From positions 357,435-421,434 of the forward strand of contig NMRA01000340.1 of assembly GCA_002633005.1 (NCBI GenBank): a DNA stretch of 64,000 nt, in the 5' to 3' direction. Within the stretch, counting starts at the first letter, position 1, and each line of letters starts with the position of its first letter. Below the pieces are notes generated by a model. That model had not been told where the DNA came from and made no database searches. It saw only the letters and a program-made list of their open reading frames with translations. The translations under genes and the position numbers were made by a program. This document shows positions 45,401 to 58,538 of this stretch, piece after piece. Origin of the DNA: Phoronis australis (lineage: Eukaryota > Phoronida > Phoronidae).

Positions 45401-48400
45401 ACACGGCAGATTGATCGAGGCAAAGTTCGTCTGCGATAGGTCATTCTTAATATCAAACTCGTGTATACGTGTATAACATCCGTCTGAAACTAGGCTTGAA
45501 CAGAGATTAGTTACGTTCCAATCACTAGCACTAAAGGAAGTTCATGTACCAAACTAACCGATTAAAGCAATTTTTTAATTTAAAACTGTACATAGTAAAT
45601 ATGGTTGAGCTTTGGGTATTTTTCTATTTGAATTCTATTAGAATTGTTCTCACAGTAAACGAGAGAAGACTAGCGCTTATTTAACCCATGATCAGAGTTA
45701 TTAGCGTCACACTGACACCGTTGTAAAAGTTACATTTCGCTCTGTTTCAGAGCTGGCCTTTTACTCTCATCGGCCTCACAATATAAGACTAGAAAGATTA
45801 TTGTCACGGCGTGACAATAACGGACTCTGCGCGTGCGTATTACTGGAATTATTATGGGAAGTTACTGACAGCAACCCGTTTACCAATATGAAAAGGAATT
45901 CTTTTAAATTGTAGGAGAAATTACATATTAATTTTTTGATGACCTTTCCACTATTTGACCTCTTCCGGTGCATTATGAGCCCCGATGAGGGAGTAATTGT
46001 TAACTCGATTAAAAGTGTGGTTAGTGCTAATAATCACAGATGTTTTACTTTAAGCCCTTCAGAATACAAGATGAATCAAGTAGTCAAACTTTCAGAAGAA
46101 AAATGCACCCAATGACCCCATGGGTGCACCAAATGACCTGAAAATTTAGAATTCAAACTCAATCGCACTTAGTAAACAGATACGTAATTCTGAAGTCTCT
46201 AGCTCAAAATTTTAGTTTGCACTCAATGACCATTGACCTATTTTTTCTGATTGGTCAGGCCTATTGCAAAGTAAAGTAGGGTATTCAATTGACATGTTGA
46301 CTTACACCAGTGTGCTGAAATTGAAAAGAATTCCTTGAAAAACGTAAAAGATATAACATGTTGAACGTTACATTACCTTTGCACTAATTGACCTCATCCG
46401 GTGCATTTTAAGCATCTTTAGAAGAATTATTGCAAAGCCCATGGAAAATGTGTTTAACGCTGAGAATCACAGTTGTCTAACGGTTGACACATCAGAATAC
46501 TTGCTGATTGAAAAGGTCAAATTTTCAGAAGAAAAATGCACCTAGTGACCCCATGTTTGCACTAAATGACCTGAAACTTTAGATTCCGATTTGATTTACC
46601 TGTGGCAATCAGACCTGTCAATTTGAAGTGTCTAGCTCAAAATTTTAGTTTGCACCTAATGACCTTTGACCAATTTCACCTGATTGGATGACCCGATTAC
46701 TTATAAAAGTAATTTTTTAAATTGTCATGTTGACTTATACCTGTGCATCGAATTTGAAAAAGATAGCTTTAAAACTGAAGGAGGAGTAGCATTTTGAAAA
46801 TAATACGACCTTTGCACCAAACGACCTCTTCCGGTGCAATATGGAATATGATTATATAACCAATCAAAATTTATGTACTGTCAAAAGTCATATGCTGAAT
46901 TTAAAGACCGTACCTGCACCCAATTTGGAGTTATTAAGCCTCAAAGTTGGTCGGAAGAAGAATAAGAAGAAGAATAAGAATAAGAATAAGAATAAAATTG
47001 AAGAAAACCCAGGAACAACAGTACTCTGCGCTTACACGCGCAGAGTAATAAGACGAATAAGAAGAAGAATAAGAATAACAATAAGAATAAAATTGAAGAA
47101 AACCCAGGAACAACAGTACTCTGCGCTTACACGCGCAGAGTAATAAGATACGATTCTAATTTTATTACCAGCGAGAACATCGAAACCACCAGCAACTCAA
47201 AAAACGCTACATACATGTAGTTTACTGGGGTTGACCAACCCAGAACTTACTTCAGATTCGAAAATAGTGCAAGTGCGCTTGGGTGCAAGCACATACATGT
47301 ACTATCCAAATAGCCTGCCAGATATGCAGATAAATACGCGAGGTGCGTACTGTAGCTTGAATGCTCTGTGAAAAGCGATGCTCGTTCAGTCCATTAAAAC
47401 TCTACTGGCGGTCAACGCAACTTCATCACCAGATAATTTTACATTTTTAGTGTTAGTTTTAAAGTTGTCCGTCGGTAACTTGAGGAAAAATCGACATTAA
47501 ATGCTATACTGAAAGAGCCAAATAAATTAAAGGAAACTGCGTTCAAGATCAGCCATTATTCATTGGACGTAGTCCTGCCATAGTTTAGTATTCAATGACT
47601 TGGCTGAACGACTAATTAGTAAGTAGTTTCGTATTTCAGTATGTAGTCTACCAGAGTTTACAAATTATAGTTAATCCGTGCATAATATTAACGTCATCGA
47701 TAGTGCAATTGACTGCTCTCACCTGACAAATATACATGTACACATGTGGGGTCTCAAAGGAGTGAATTTGACACCTTTCTCCAAGAATTCAGAAAGGCGT
47801 GACAATGTTTGTCATCATTTTAATGGTGTGGGTAGTTCAACATGTCTATAAAGAGGAGACAGTGTGACCGAGTGGGATAAGTGCCCGCTTCCTTTACAGA
47901 AGGTGTGTTTGAGTCCCCGCACTGGGGCGCACTGCTAGACCCTTGAGTCAGGTCTTAGCTCCTCAACTCGGTTTTAACTATATATTTATAAAAGCATAAA
48001 AACGGTTTCAGGTCAGCAATGGGCTCACCTGAGCGGTCTACGCACGGCTGGTACGACGTGTACCAGACAGCTTGCTATTATTTGGATACATGTCCATATA
48101 AATATGTTCAGTTGTTCTGTGGGGGTAGATGAGGTGCAATTTATCTGAATATTACGTAGTGCATGTTTTTCAAGTGGAATAAATGTAACTCCACTAACTT
48201 AAAAGTATCGGTGTTACCATGGTAACTGATTTACAAGTATCAGTGCCATTTGTGTTTACATGTCATATACCTATCACACGATTTTGAAAAATATTTTTGA
48301 AGTAGAAGGTGCACCAGTGAATATAATCAAGAATGGCTCATTTCGTATCAAGAAATAGTCGGCTTTTACCCCCAAAGGAGATCACCCTGGTATCTCCGAA

Positions 48401-51400
48401 ACCAGTGAACTCTGTTTTGCGACACTCTACCTACTGACTTTCTTTCAATCCTATCTAATTTATCAAGCAATACATGAATGGATAGTCCCCCCACCTAGCC
48501 GCTTGTTGGCTGTAACACGATCGCCTGGTCGCGGTAAAGTTGTGAAATTGTGCAACTAGAAAAACGAAGTAAACATGGATTCAGTGACAATTTTGCGGAG
48601 GCGAAATGGTCAGAAAACCAACTGGGTGGTTTCTATAACTAATAACTAAAAATTACATGACAGTGAAACCAATTAATATAATTTACTGCGTAGGTTACTA
48701 ACATAATAACCTTGTGAAGAGAGAACACTTCTTCAAGAATCAGCCGGCTTCAATCAAACCCTTACTCATACGATTGCTTCACTTTACTTGCAAAATGGCT
48801 GGAAGTAGCGGTATTGTTTACGGACCAATTACGACGATTTTGTTATTGAGACTTTCGATTCCATATTGGCGTTGCTAATGTCAAAGTATTAAGACTTGTT
48901 AGCAGGAATTCGTGTAGGAGAGATCTAGATGTAACAGTTCACAGGAGCCTAGCGACCTCTGGCGGGTCTCGCAAACTCACCTCTACGTGTCAACAACTGA
49001 CTACACTGGGTAATGAATCGATCGCAGTCAGACGACATCCACCGTTGTGGTGCATAAGCCTCGTTTTGGCAGTGGAATGTCTCCATGGATTAGTTTTAAG
49101 AATCGTCTACTGCTCTCTGGTGTTCTCGAACGAAGGTTTACTAGCTAGTCTTAATTCTTCGAGGACCTTGATAACTGTAAATCTTATGGATCGTAAAAAA
49201 ATCTTATGTTTGACAGTTTGACTCACACAGCAAGTGTCGTACGAAAATTCCCGCCTTTATCAAAGTTGAAACATTTTCTCCTTTCAATCTTATAAGATGT
49301 AAGAGATTCTCAGGCTCTCTCCGTGTACTTCACATCGATGCAGCTTCTGCGATGTCACTCCCAATTATTTCCATCTGATGGGATTTTCCTACCGATTCCG
49401 AAAGTGTGGTCCAAAAATGCTATAAACCAACCATTTTTTGCAATTCTGGCTAGTTTGAGGGCTACCTGACGTTGCAGCCGATTTCTCAGTCGCTACCCAG
49501 CAATGCGCAAATCAATAGGGGTCCTGATCCTCTGACACAGCGCCACCTATACTGAAAAGTGGCTCTGTGGAAGCATTGAATTTCGTGTGTGCGCATCAAT
49601 GCGCATGCCTTAATTGGCCGGAAATATACCGATCACATCGCTACCACTTGCACACAGCTTTATGTACTGTACCTGTTTGGGCTTTAGCTACTGGATCGGG
49701 GTTCCTTTGATTTTGTTTATTTCGATCACAGCCCGTTTAATAAAATGCAGGTATTCAAGTCAATGGTGGTGACCAACAATAAACTGAAAGGGGTTTCACA
49801 AATTTCAACCAATGGGAATGACTGATATTATGTCGTCGGTTTCATTGCTACACCAATGAGAAGCCATGTTAAACATTATGCGACAATGCTACCTTTTGTA
49901 CAGGGTGCGCTATTTTTTAGAAAAGTGCAGCTACAACCGAAGTAGTGCTCTCGTCTCATTCTCAACATGTTCATAAACACAAACCACATTCAATGCACCT
50001 ACACGCAACATCTACATGTATCTAAAAACTGCCCCCAAAATCCTCGGCTACCAATAGATTTTAATAACTGTAAATTGACCGCAGCCGTAGCCTAAGTGTT
50101 CAGTGCCATCTATGTTCAAATTATCCCTCGGAAGTGTCTCATCTTTGCGCATGTGCGAACTTCAATCATTACAAATCATGTGATTTTCAAAATGATTAAT
50201 GCTGCATAATAAAAGGCTTAGATCAGTTAGAGTTAAAGGAGAATGCCACCCGATTTAATTAGTCTTTTTTTACCGTCTTAATCGGTCTATATCCACATCG
50301 CCTCTGATAGGGTCGTCCTCACCTTGCCGAGAGGTGTCGCGTTAACTTGTGAGGAAGGTGAGAAACGACACAGCGACGTCAGTGGTTCATATGCAGAGTG
50401 AATGTCGCTATATCGCGGTGCATCGTTCCTGCTTGTCCGAACTATGAAGCTGCGAAGAAAGCAGGTATATCGTTTTTTCGACTTCCTCGAGAGCCAGAAA
50501 TGTTTAGGAAGTGGCTCGCGGTAGTGAAGAATGAAAAGTACGCTGTTAATAGCAAGTATGAGGCCGTGAAACGTCTACGTGTCTGTCGCCGCCATTTCGT
50601 CGACAGTAATTTCTCTAACGAATTCCGGGTTACCAAAACACTATACGTTCCGGTGCCTGTTAATGTTCACGGCGCCTCTCTAGTATTTCTTGATCAGTGT
50701 ATTACGGTTCGAACTGATAGCCTGTGAAATCTAACGATACGACCCGTGAAGTCTTTGTCGGATGAGCTCTCGGCTAAGTCGGGATTGGCGCCGGGCGAGT
50801 TGCCATGTAGATGTTTGTAATTCTGCGTTCTGTTTCAAATTCTCACCTAACCAATGCTTAATTATATAAAACTGAAATAAAGTCTAGTGTCTCATTAGAT
50901 ACAATTGTAATGCCTTTCGAGTATTCGTGAGTGCAAATGTTTTGAGAAGCCAGCAATGAATAAACCACTGCGTTACCGGCTTTAGATGCAATAAAGGTAT
51001 ACTGACCGGGCACCGAGGCCGTGTGAGTGCATGCTAATTCAGTGTTTGCTGACAGAAAGCTGTTGTGAAACAATAACTCGATTTTATATGCTATAGTCAC
51101 ATGTTAGGGGAATCTTTATTTAGATATACAAATACATTATTCAAATCATGGTTACTGTACAACCTTTGCCCTGACGGTTCTGTGGAAGGGGAACTCGGCT
51201 GACTTTGCGGCCTCCGACAAGTAAGTAGATTTTCAGATTCGTGGATAATTCACCTAAATAATTACGTGCACATTATTTCTTTGGCTCACCATCATAGTCT
51301 TTTCGTGACTGGAGGTTTAGTTTCCAACTTAAGCTGGTTTATGTTCGTGATGTCCAGTCCCTGCGGTCGCGACGGGCCTGATCGGGTTCCGAGCCACTGG

Positions 51401-54400
51401 CGGGGAGTAACAAACGTACTGTGTGTTTAGACCTGAAAAACTCGCAAGTCTGAAAGTACAACGCACTGCTGCGTTCCCCCGTCTGTATTTCGTGGAAGAA
51501 TGATTCGGATTTATCACCAAACAGACCCTAACTCCTGCGATCGACGACCATGGTAAATTGGCCTACCGAAGTCTGTAGGCTACGGTACGTTCAAATACCT
51601 ATAAATCCGTAACTGTGAAATAAAACAAAACGTTTGTTCAAGAACTCGATGTATTTGTAAGGGGTTTACGTCGAATTTTGATGATTTATTTGTGTAAAAC
51701 GATGAATTCAAGCGATAAGTTGACACCAGTAAGGGTGTTGTGAACGGCTGAACAACTGCGTTCGAACCAATTGCGTCATTGGTTAATTTCAACTACACCT
51801 CCGTCTGCAGTTAGGTGTCAGGTAAAACAACTGAACTACTCGATCTAAATTGACACAAAATAGGTTGTTTTTGAGTGGCATTCTCCTTTAACAGTACAGC
51901 AGAAGGCAGACTGAGGATTGAGGATGATTGTCGTGTATACCAAATTCATCGAAATGTAACTTCTGTGTTTAGGTGTGAGAGATTTCATTTGAGTAACGTG
52001 GTTAATAAAGTCGTGGCTTTATCTGTAACACACCAGTACCTTTTCTAATAACACCCGTTGGTAAAAAATGTAATGACTTGCAAGAGCCTTGCAAGAATCT
52101 CGAGAACCAATATTTTAATGCATCATGTTTAAATGGCGTTTTCAATTGTCATTTTATTTGCAGACATTTTAACTTTGATCATCAATTTCATTTACTTACC
52201 TGTGAGCTGATTTTTCGCCAACACAGCTTTTTGTAAAAACAGTGTGGAATTTAATCCTTCTTTCGAAGGTTATACAAATATTCATTTTGTTTCAAATGAA
52301 CACAATTCATGGCTATTGCATTTAAGTAGAATTGACAGTATTACCATATACAAAAGCACGGCTTTTTATGTGTGTCAAAAACCGACAGCTTCACTGCAGT
52401 TGGAAATTACATGCAGCTTGTAAGTGACAAATACCGCAATAAGAAATACACAAACAGCGCCCACATGTTGGTAATAAACCCGCGTCAAACCAACTTTTAA
52501 TCTAAGCTACTTACTGCTGCCAAATTGGTTGTCTTGTTTCATTCTCGGATTGGAAATGATTTCTAACCTTGAGATAAGCTGCCGGGCCGTTATTGAATCA
52601 GACGACGCCTTTTTAAAAGTTGTTTGTCACGGTTTGATGGCTTGTGAAGTTGCTGAGTCAGCTTGACCGTCACGGAATCTAGACTGTTAACTGTAGTTTC
52701 AATTCGAACACATGATAAGTACGCAATGGCGTTGTTTTTGGAAGACCAAACGACGAGTTGGTAGTTTTTAACCCTACACCGTAACATGGTTGAAACCAGC
52801 CACACTAATATATGGTTTCAATACTAGTGAGGACTTGTTCAGTCTATGCGTCTAGGTTTAGAGCGGCTTGAGTTGAGATAAAAATGTCGCTTCCTTTTCT
52901 CATACGTGCTTATGTACATTGTATTTTCAGGATTCGGTCTCCTTGAATCCGGAATGGCAAGCGTGAAAAATGAAGTCAACATAATGGTGAAAAATGCCGT
53001 CGACGTCATATTTGGAGGAATTACATTCTGGATGTTTGGGTTTGGCCTAGCATTTGGCACGGGCAGTCTATCAAACGCGTTTTGTGGCGTAGGTTATTTC
53101 TTCGTGCATGCGAGTGGAGACGATATGGGTTACATCTACTCGTGGTTTTTCTTCCAACTCTCCTTTTCGACGACTGCTACCACAATAGTATCCGGCGCAG
53201 TGGCCGAGAGAACTCGACTCATAACGTACATCGTATTTTCAGCAGTCAATACTTTGATCTACTGTATACCTGCTCATTGGGTCTGGGCCAAGAATGGATT
53301 TCTTTACACACTCGGTATGGTTGACATTGCCGGAGGTGGTCCCGTGCATTTGATAGGAGGCATAACTGGATTGGTGGCCACCCTTTTGTTGGGACCTCGG
53401 ATCGGACGGTTTGATCAGGACGAAACGCCACCTTTGGGTTGCCCAACGAATGCAATTCTTGGAACGTTCATGTTGTGGTAGGTAAATTTCACAGTTTGAG
53501 AGCAACGTTTATTCAGAATGAGAATACGTAATAGTACATTTTCATTCCGCCCTTAACCGAAGTGCTTTGCGGTTTTATAAATTACCACCCTCATCCAATC
53601 CTGTGTTACTGCCGAATGACCTGGCTACTCAAATCACAAGTAATGCGCATAGATGCACCAATTTTCGAATCCGCAATTATTGGTTGACGAACCTCAGTGA
53701 AAACTGAAGCTTTTTATTGAGTCGCTGATTGTTTCGGTGTGGGTTGTTTTTGCCAACAGGTGTCAAGCGCAGTGACGGATGAAGAGTTTCGTAGGTCTCT
53801 AAGGTGTGAAGTGCTTGGGCGACCAGCTAACCGTTTCACTATGCATACGTTTGTGTTGACACTCACTGACAAACACCTGTATCCACCGGGTAGTTTAAGG
53901 GATCGTGTTTTTACATAGGTCTATCCATTTTAATGTAGACCTAATGTGCAACGGAACTCTAATAATTTGAGCTTTCTCACTTCTTAACAGTCAGGTGGGT
54001 CAGATAAACACTTTTCCGTTGTATTTATGTATAGCTTGGTGTAAATGTCAGCCTTTGAGTTTTTTAGTCGTTGTATAAAATCACAATTCTGTTCTTTGTA
54101 AAAAATAATTGCAAACGGTCTGGTACACGTTGTACCAGGCCTCTTAGGTGGACCAATTGCACTCATCACCTGGAAACTGTTTATGGTTTATTAATATATA
54201 CTTAATACCGAGCTGAGGAGTTAGAGAACTGACTTAAGGGTTTAGCAGTGCGCTCCAGTGGGACGTTGAATAAAGGAAGCCCACCCTTATCCCACTAGGC
54301 CACAGTATATCATATTTTTCGTTACAATCCAGGGCAAGTTCTTAAAAGCGCTTTTTCTGTGTCCTGTATGCGAGTTTTTTTGTGACGATTTCAACTATGT

Positions 54401-57400
54401 TGAGAATCTTGATCAGCCATTTCGAGACCTTTAGATTTTTAATAAACCTCTTTGTTGATATCCGCCATTTTGATTTGCATAAATTAAGGCTTCTGGGAAA
54501 ATGTTGGTGTTCGCAGGTCAGCAACCCACCTGTAGGCTTAGTACTGAGTATGGGTGTGATAACCAAAGCGACCAAAAAGACAGTTATGTTTAAATCAGGT
54601 TATAGGTTTTTACTATCACTTGCAGACGTATTAGCATGAAAATTATGCTAAGTCCATCAGGCTTCAATAATAATAATAATAATACTAATAACTTAATGTA
54701 GTGTGGTATAGAAAATGCACTCTGGAATAATCCGAAAGTTGTTTCTCAAGTGAGCGTAAAAGATGCTAGTGAAATTGTCTGAGTTTACATGATTATTTAT
54801 TTTCCAAGTACAGTCAGCCGATCTTTCTGTCATTTGTGTTATTCAAATTTCAATTTTAATTCAAACTAACACCTAGTTTGATTTCGGAACCATCTGAACC
54901 AGCGCTCCCAGCGGTGATGGAAATAAAGATATTCTCTCGTAAAGAAGTTACTTCTTGAATGCTAGACCTAATTGAACGGCATACGCAAGATGCTAGAATA
55001 ATATTCCATTAAAAGTGAAATCAGTTTGTCACTTCACAGCAATTGGCATGTACAATGACATTTTTAATCAACACAACATTTTCATCATCGCAAACGTAAA
55101 AGTTTGAATTTATTCTGAAAGGTCAACTTATTGGATAAAAACGCAGGATTAAGTTTACAGTTTTGTTTCTTTACCACCAGAGTCGCCTTTAAGAGAAAAT
55201 TCATGTCAAAACACGATCACTCTGTGCCACAAATTGATCGATGTTACGATAGAAGAAATGTCTTTAACCCCTGCTCACATGTGAAGTAATCGGTCTGGTT
55301 ACAAAAGTGGCTAGCGAAAACACCAGTACTTTTTGGGCGGTAATTACTCAAACCTCTAGCAAAACGCCAGCAAAATGACGTTCATATTACTGGTGTTTTT
55401 CTGCTAGTAACGAAAACGCTAGTGTTTTATCCAGCATATGAACTGATTGTCAGCAAATCGATGGGGTTTGCTAGACATTAAATAAGTTGAGTGCGTATCG
55501 ACCACTTAAAGTATGCATGGAACGTCGTTTTCAACTAAACATGTCTTAAATGAACGTTATGGAAAAAAAAACTGGATTTTTTAGATCAGTCTCAGATCGG
55601 CAACTCAGGTCAAAAGTGATGCGTATGTAACAGACATGGAATCCTTTCACGGAAATGAATATTAGGGAAACGATTTGCGAGAGTAAAAGTTCTGATCTAA
55701 TTTGATTTTGTCAGCTAAACCGGGCAAAATGCAGATTAAGTACTTGTATATGTTTTTTTTAAATACGGCATTCAATTTGCACTTAGCTGCCTTAATGGAA
55801 AGTCTCTCTCTGTATAATTGGCGGCAGACAGATCTAGCGTCAGGTGTCACTTTATACACCTGATGCACAGTAAAGAAAATGTATCATCTGTTTTTCGCAC
55901 ATGGGACATAATTCATAAATGCAGGTGTTCATTAGGATGATTCACACAATTCAAAATATATATTCGAAATCTTTTTCTTACCGGTGCCGAATTTACAGGG
56001 AACCAAGGTCCCAGTGGGTAATTTCACCGACCGACCGTAAACCAGCGCGCGCGTTTCTTCACACAGATGATGCGCGGAATTCGATTTCGGGGATCCACAA
56101 ACGCGTGATTTAAAGCACCGGAAGTTGGATACTAACTTAGGCAAATTTGGTTTTGGAAATATATTTGTTTGCAGCATCGCTCTAAACAGTTGAAGGTTGT
56201 GACTGAAAACTATTATTCAGTGCTGTAGTGGGGCGTATGNTAAATGCAGGTGTTCATTAGGATGATTCACACAATTCAAAATATATATTCGAAATCTTTT
56301 TCTTACCAGTGCCGAATTTACAGGGAACCAAGGGGTCATTGACCCCCTATATTTCGGAAAGCTTATTGATCATTGTTGAGATTTAAATCTCAACCTGTTG
56401 GTGCATAATCCCCGCAAATACATACGATTTCCTTATGGCGTTGGCGTCTTCAAGCTTATATAACATCGTACATTGAATAGTTTTTATGACTACAGAAACC
56501 TATTTTGGTCAGGAAAAGACATGACCTGGTTTTTCATAGAAAATGACGTGAGTATAAGGTCATCCGTTTTGACAAAAGAAAATGAAAGATCTTTGTTTTG
56601 TTGTATTACACTTTGAATCCGGCTACAGCAATCCTGGTTTATTGCGTTTGCTTGAGCACATATAATGTTTCATTGCACGCACTACGACACAATATGATAT
56701 TATTATTACCCCTTATGTTTGCTTCATTTCCACAAACACGGATCTTACGTTCACACGGTTACAAAGTCCCAATTCAAGGTCCCAGTGGGTAATTTCACCG
56801 ACCGACCGTAAACCAGCGCGCGCGTTTCTTCACACAGATGATGCGCGGAATTCGATTTCGGGGATCCACAAACGCGTGATTTAAAGCACCGGAAGTTGGA
56901 TACTAACTTAGGCAAATTTGGTTTTGGAAATATATTTGTTTGCAGCATCGCTCTAAACAGTTGAAGGTTGTGACTGAAAACTATTATTCAGTGCTGTAGT
57001 GGGGCGTATGCGCATGTAGGCGCAACCAACCACCTTTTGGCATTTGAACGTAGCGCCTACGCACCGTAAGTTACGTTCGGTGCTCAAGGTGATACGGTGG
57101 GCTTTGGGCGCCTACTTACCTCTGATTTTACCACTACAGCACTGCTATTATTTGAGGTGGTACGTTTTGGATTAATTTTCCTGATAACAAAAATTCCAAA
57201 AATTCCACCAGTGACTTCAAATGACAATCGATAAGCGGCAGTAGAACAAAATGTTATCTTTTCTGTACTCCTATTGTAGGTTTCTGTTGTGAAGAGTGAC
57301 TTGCTATTGGTCAGGCACCTTGCGAAGTTGTCTCCCTTTGTCACAATTTGTGTAACAGATGACCAGATGACTAGTTTGCCTCTGGAATCAGTACACGTGT

Positions 57401-58467
57401 TGCCTAAAATCGTTATCATAATAACATAGTGTTTGCGGTAAGCTACCGAAAATAAATCGGGGAGTAAGATGTCTTTGTAGAGATTTTAGTATTAATTTTA
57501 TTTTGCTTGAAATCTTTATTAAGAATTAGCTGCGCTACGGCTTTTCATGTTGAACGGAAATTGTTGGTGTTTGTTTTGCTATAAGGTGCTGTAATGATGT
57601 AAAGGTCAATGTTACATATAATCCAAAGAGACGAAATATAACGCCATACAGGTATCCGGATGTCTCTAAACAAGTATTCAATATAACGAGGCTTGCTGAC
57701 CAAAGCAATTACAAAATATATTAAATGCTCATGTTGAGAGGAAATAATGAAAACTGTGGCTTTTATCTGAGGCTGCCCGAAATGAAAGATCCAATTGATT
57801 TTTAAGTAAGAGACCTTTAGAACTCAGAGGTGAAGTATTGGACAAAAGGCGCGGGTATATTGTCCTTTTAACAGGTGGATATTGGAGTGATTGGATTGTA
57901 ATTGCTTCTGTAGCTTATTCGTTTTTGGAGCATAATATGACGGACGGAAAGGGCAAAAATTATGAAGAAAGAAAATCAAATCTATTTTGTGAATTCAACT
58001 GTATTTAATATATTTAATCCTATTTAAAATGCAATTAAATCCTGTTTCGTAAATTCAATTCTATTTAATTAATTGAACCAAATTTAAAATAAAAATCAAA
58101 CCCGTTTGATAATTTACCTTAGTTCGAAAATTCAATTCTCTCAACTCTCAATAAAATACATGCAGTTTAGATCGAAGATTCATTGTTTTTTAAAGGCAGA
58201 TGCTGTTAGAAAAGATTCATGGTACAAGCGTCAATTCAATTCCATTACGGAGATCCAGTCAACATCCGTAAACTGAGCGTGTAAAATCGACCTTGTTCAA
58301 ATAGAAAATTATCCTGTTTCGAAGATTCTATTTGCAAATCCTGTCGGTGGGAAGGAAAAACTAGTTTATCACGTGACTGAAAATGGCTGAGCCCACGTAT
58401 TGTGGTGATCGTTGTCAATGAGATTAAAAATATTCCAGATCAGATTCTTGCAGAGGATTTAAAGATG

Positions 58468-58538
<71 letters not shown>

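Larger units (their letters stand above)
45880..46850. repeat. 433-base tandem repeat, about 2.2 copies
   Basis: Unit boundaries can be set at 45942, 46375 and 46808, exactly 433 bases apart, where a GACCTTT...GACCTC-TCCGGTGCA-type segment recurs. The units have diverged but keep perfect register. A TGCAC-N4-TGACC motif occurs at 46104, 46125, 46218 and 46380, and again 433 bases later at 46537, 46558, 46651 and 46813 (the last with CGACC). The array leads directly into an AATAAG-rich tail. Confidence 0.85.
50237..51887. mobile_element. Kolobok-like DNA transposon (1651 bases) carrying a THAP domain
   Basis: TTAA flanks both ends (50233-50236 and 51888-51891), followed inward by terminal inverted repeats AGGAGAATGCCACCC at 50237-50251 and its complement GAGTGGCATTCTCCT at 51873-51887, with one mismatch in 15. 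TTAA duplications, AGGAGA-type termini and a THAP zinc finger together fit the Kolobok superfamily, whose transposases carry THAP domains (the vertebrate T2 miniature elements share the TTAAAGGRR end). The interior encodes only the THAP module; I see no DDE core. It is either an internally deleted non-autonomous element or a THAP-only derivative. Confidence 0.75.
33452..52930 (+). other. Gene 2 intron 1 (19479 bases)
   Basis: Phase-1 intron with a GTAAGT donor and a GTATTTTCAG acceptor, twice as long as its gene 1 counterpart. Recognisable contents are a GT/GC microsatellite, family C copies, block B1, a fold-back at 40936-41025, the 433-base array, a 95-base duplicated unit, a SINE, a palindromic X-box and a THAP-bearing TTAA transposon. 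The triplet-rich stretch 36941-37030 is low complexity. Other parts (35.2-36.9, 37.4-40.9, 41.1-45.8 and 48.3-50.2 kb) show nothing that I can name. Confidence 0.75.

Noticed and set aside
55932-56948. Two identical minus-strand frames suggesting a duplicated gene
   Set aside because: They lie in the two overlapping contig ends around the single N and are one sequence assembled twice.
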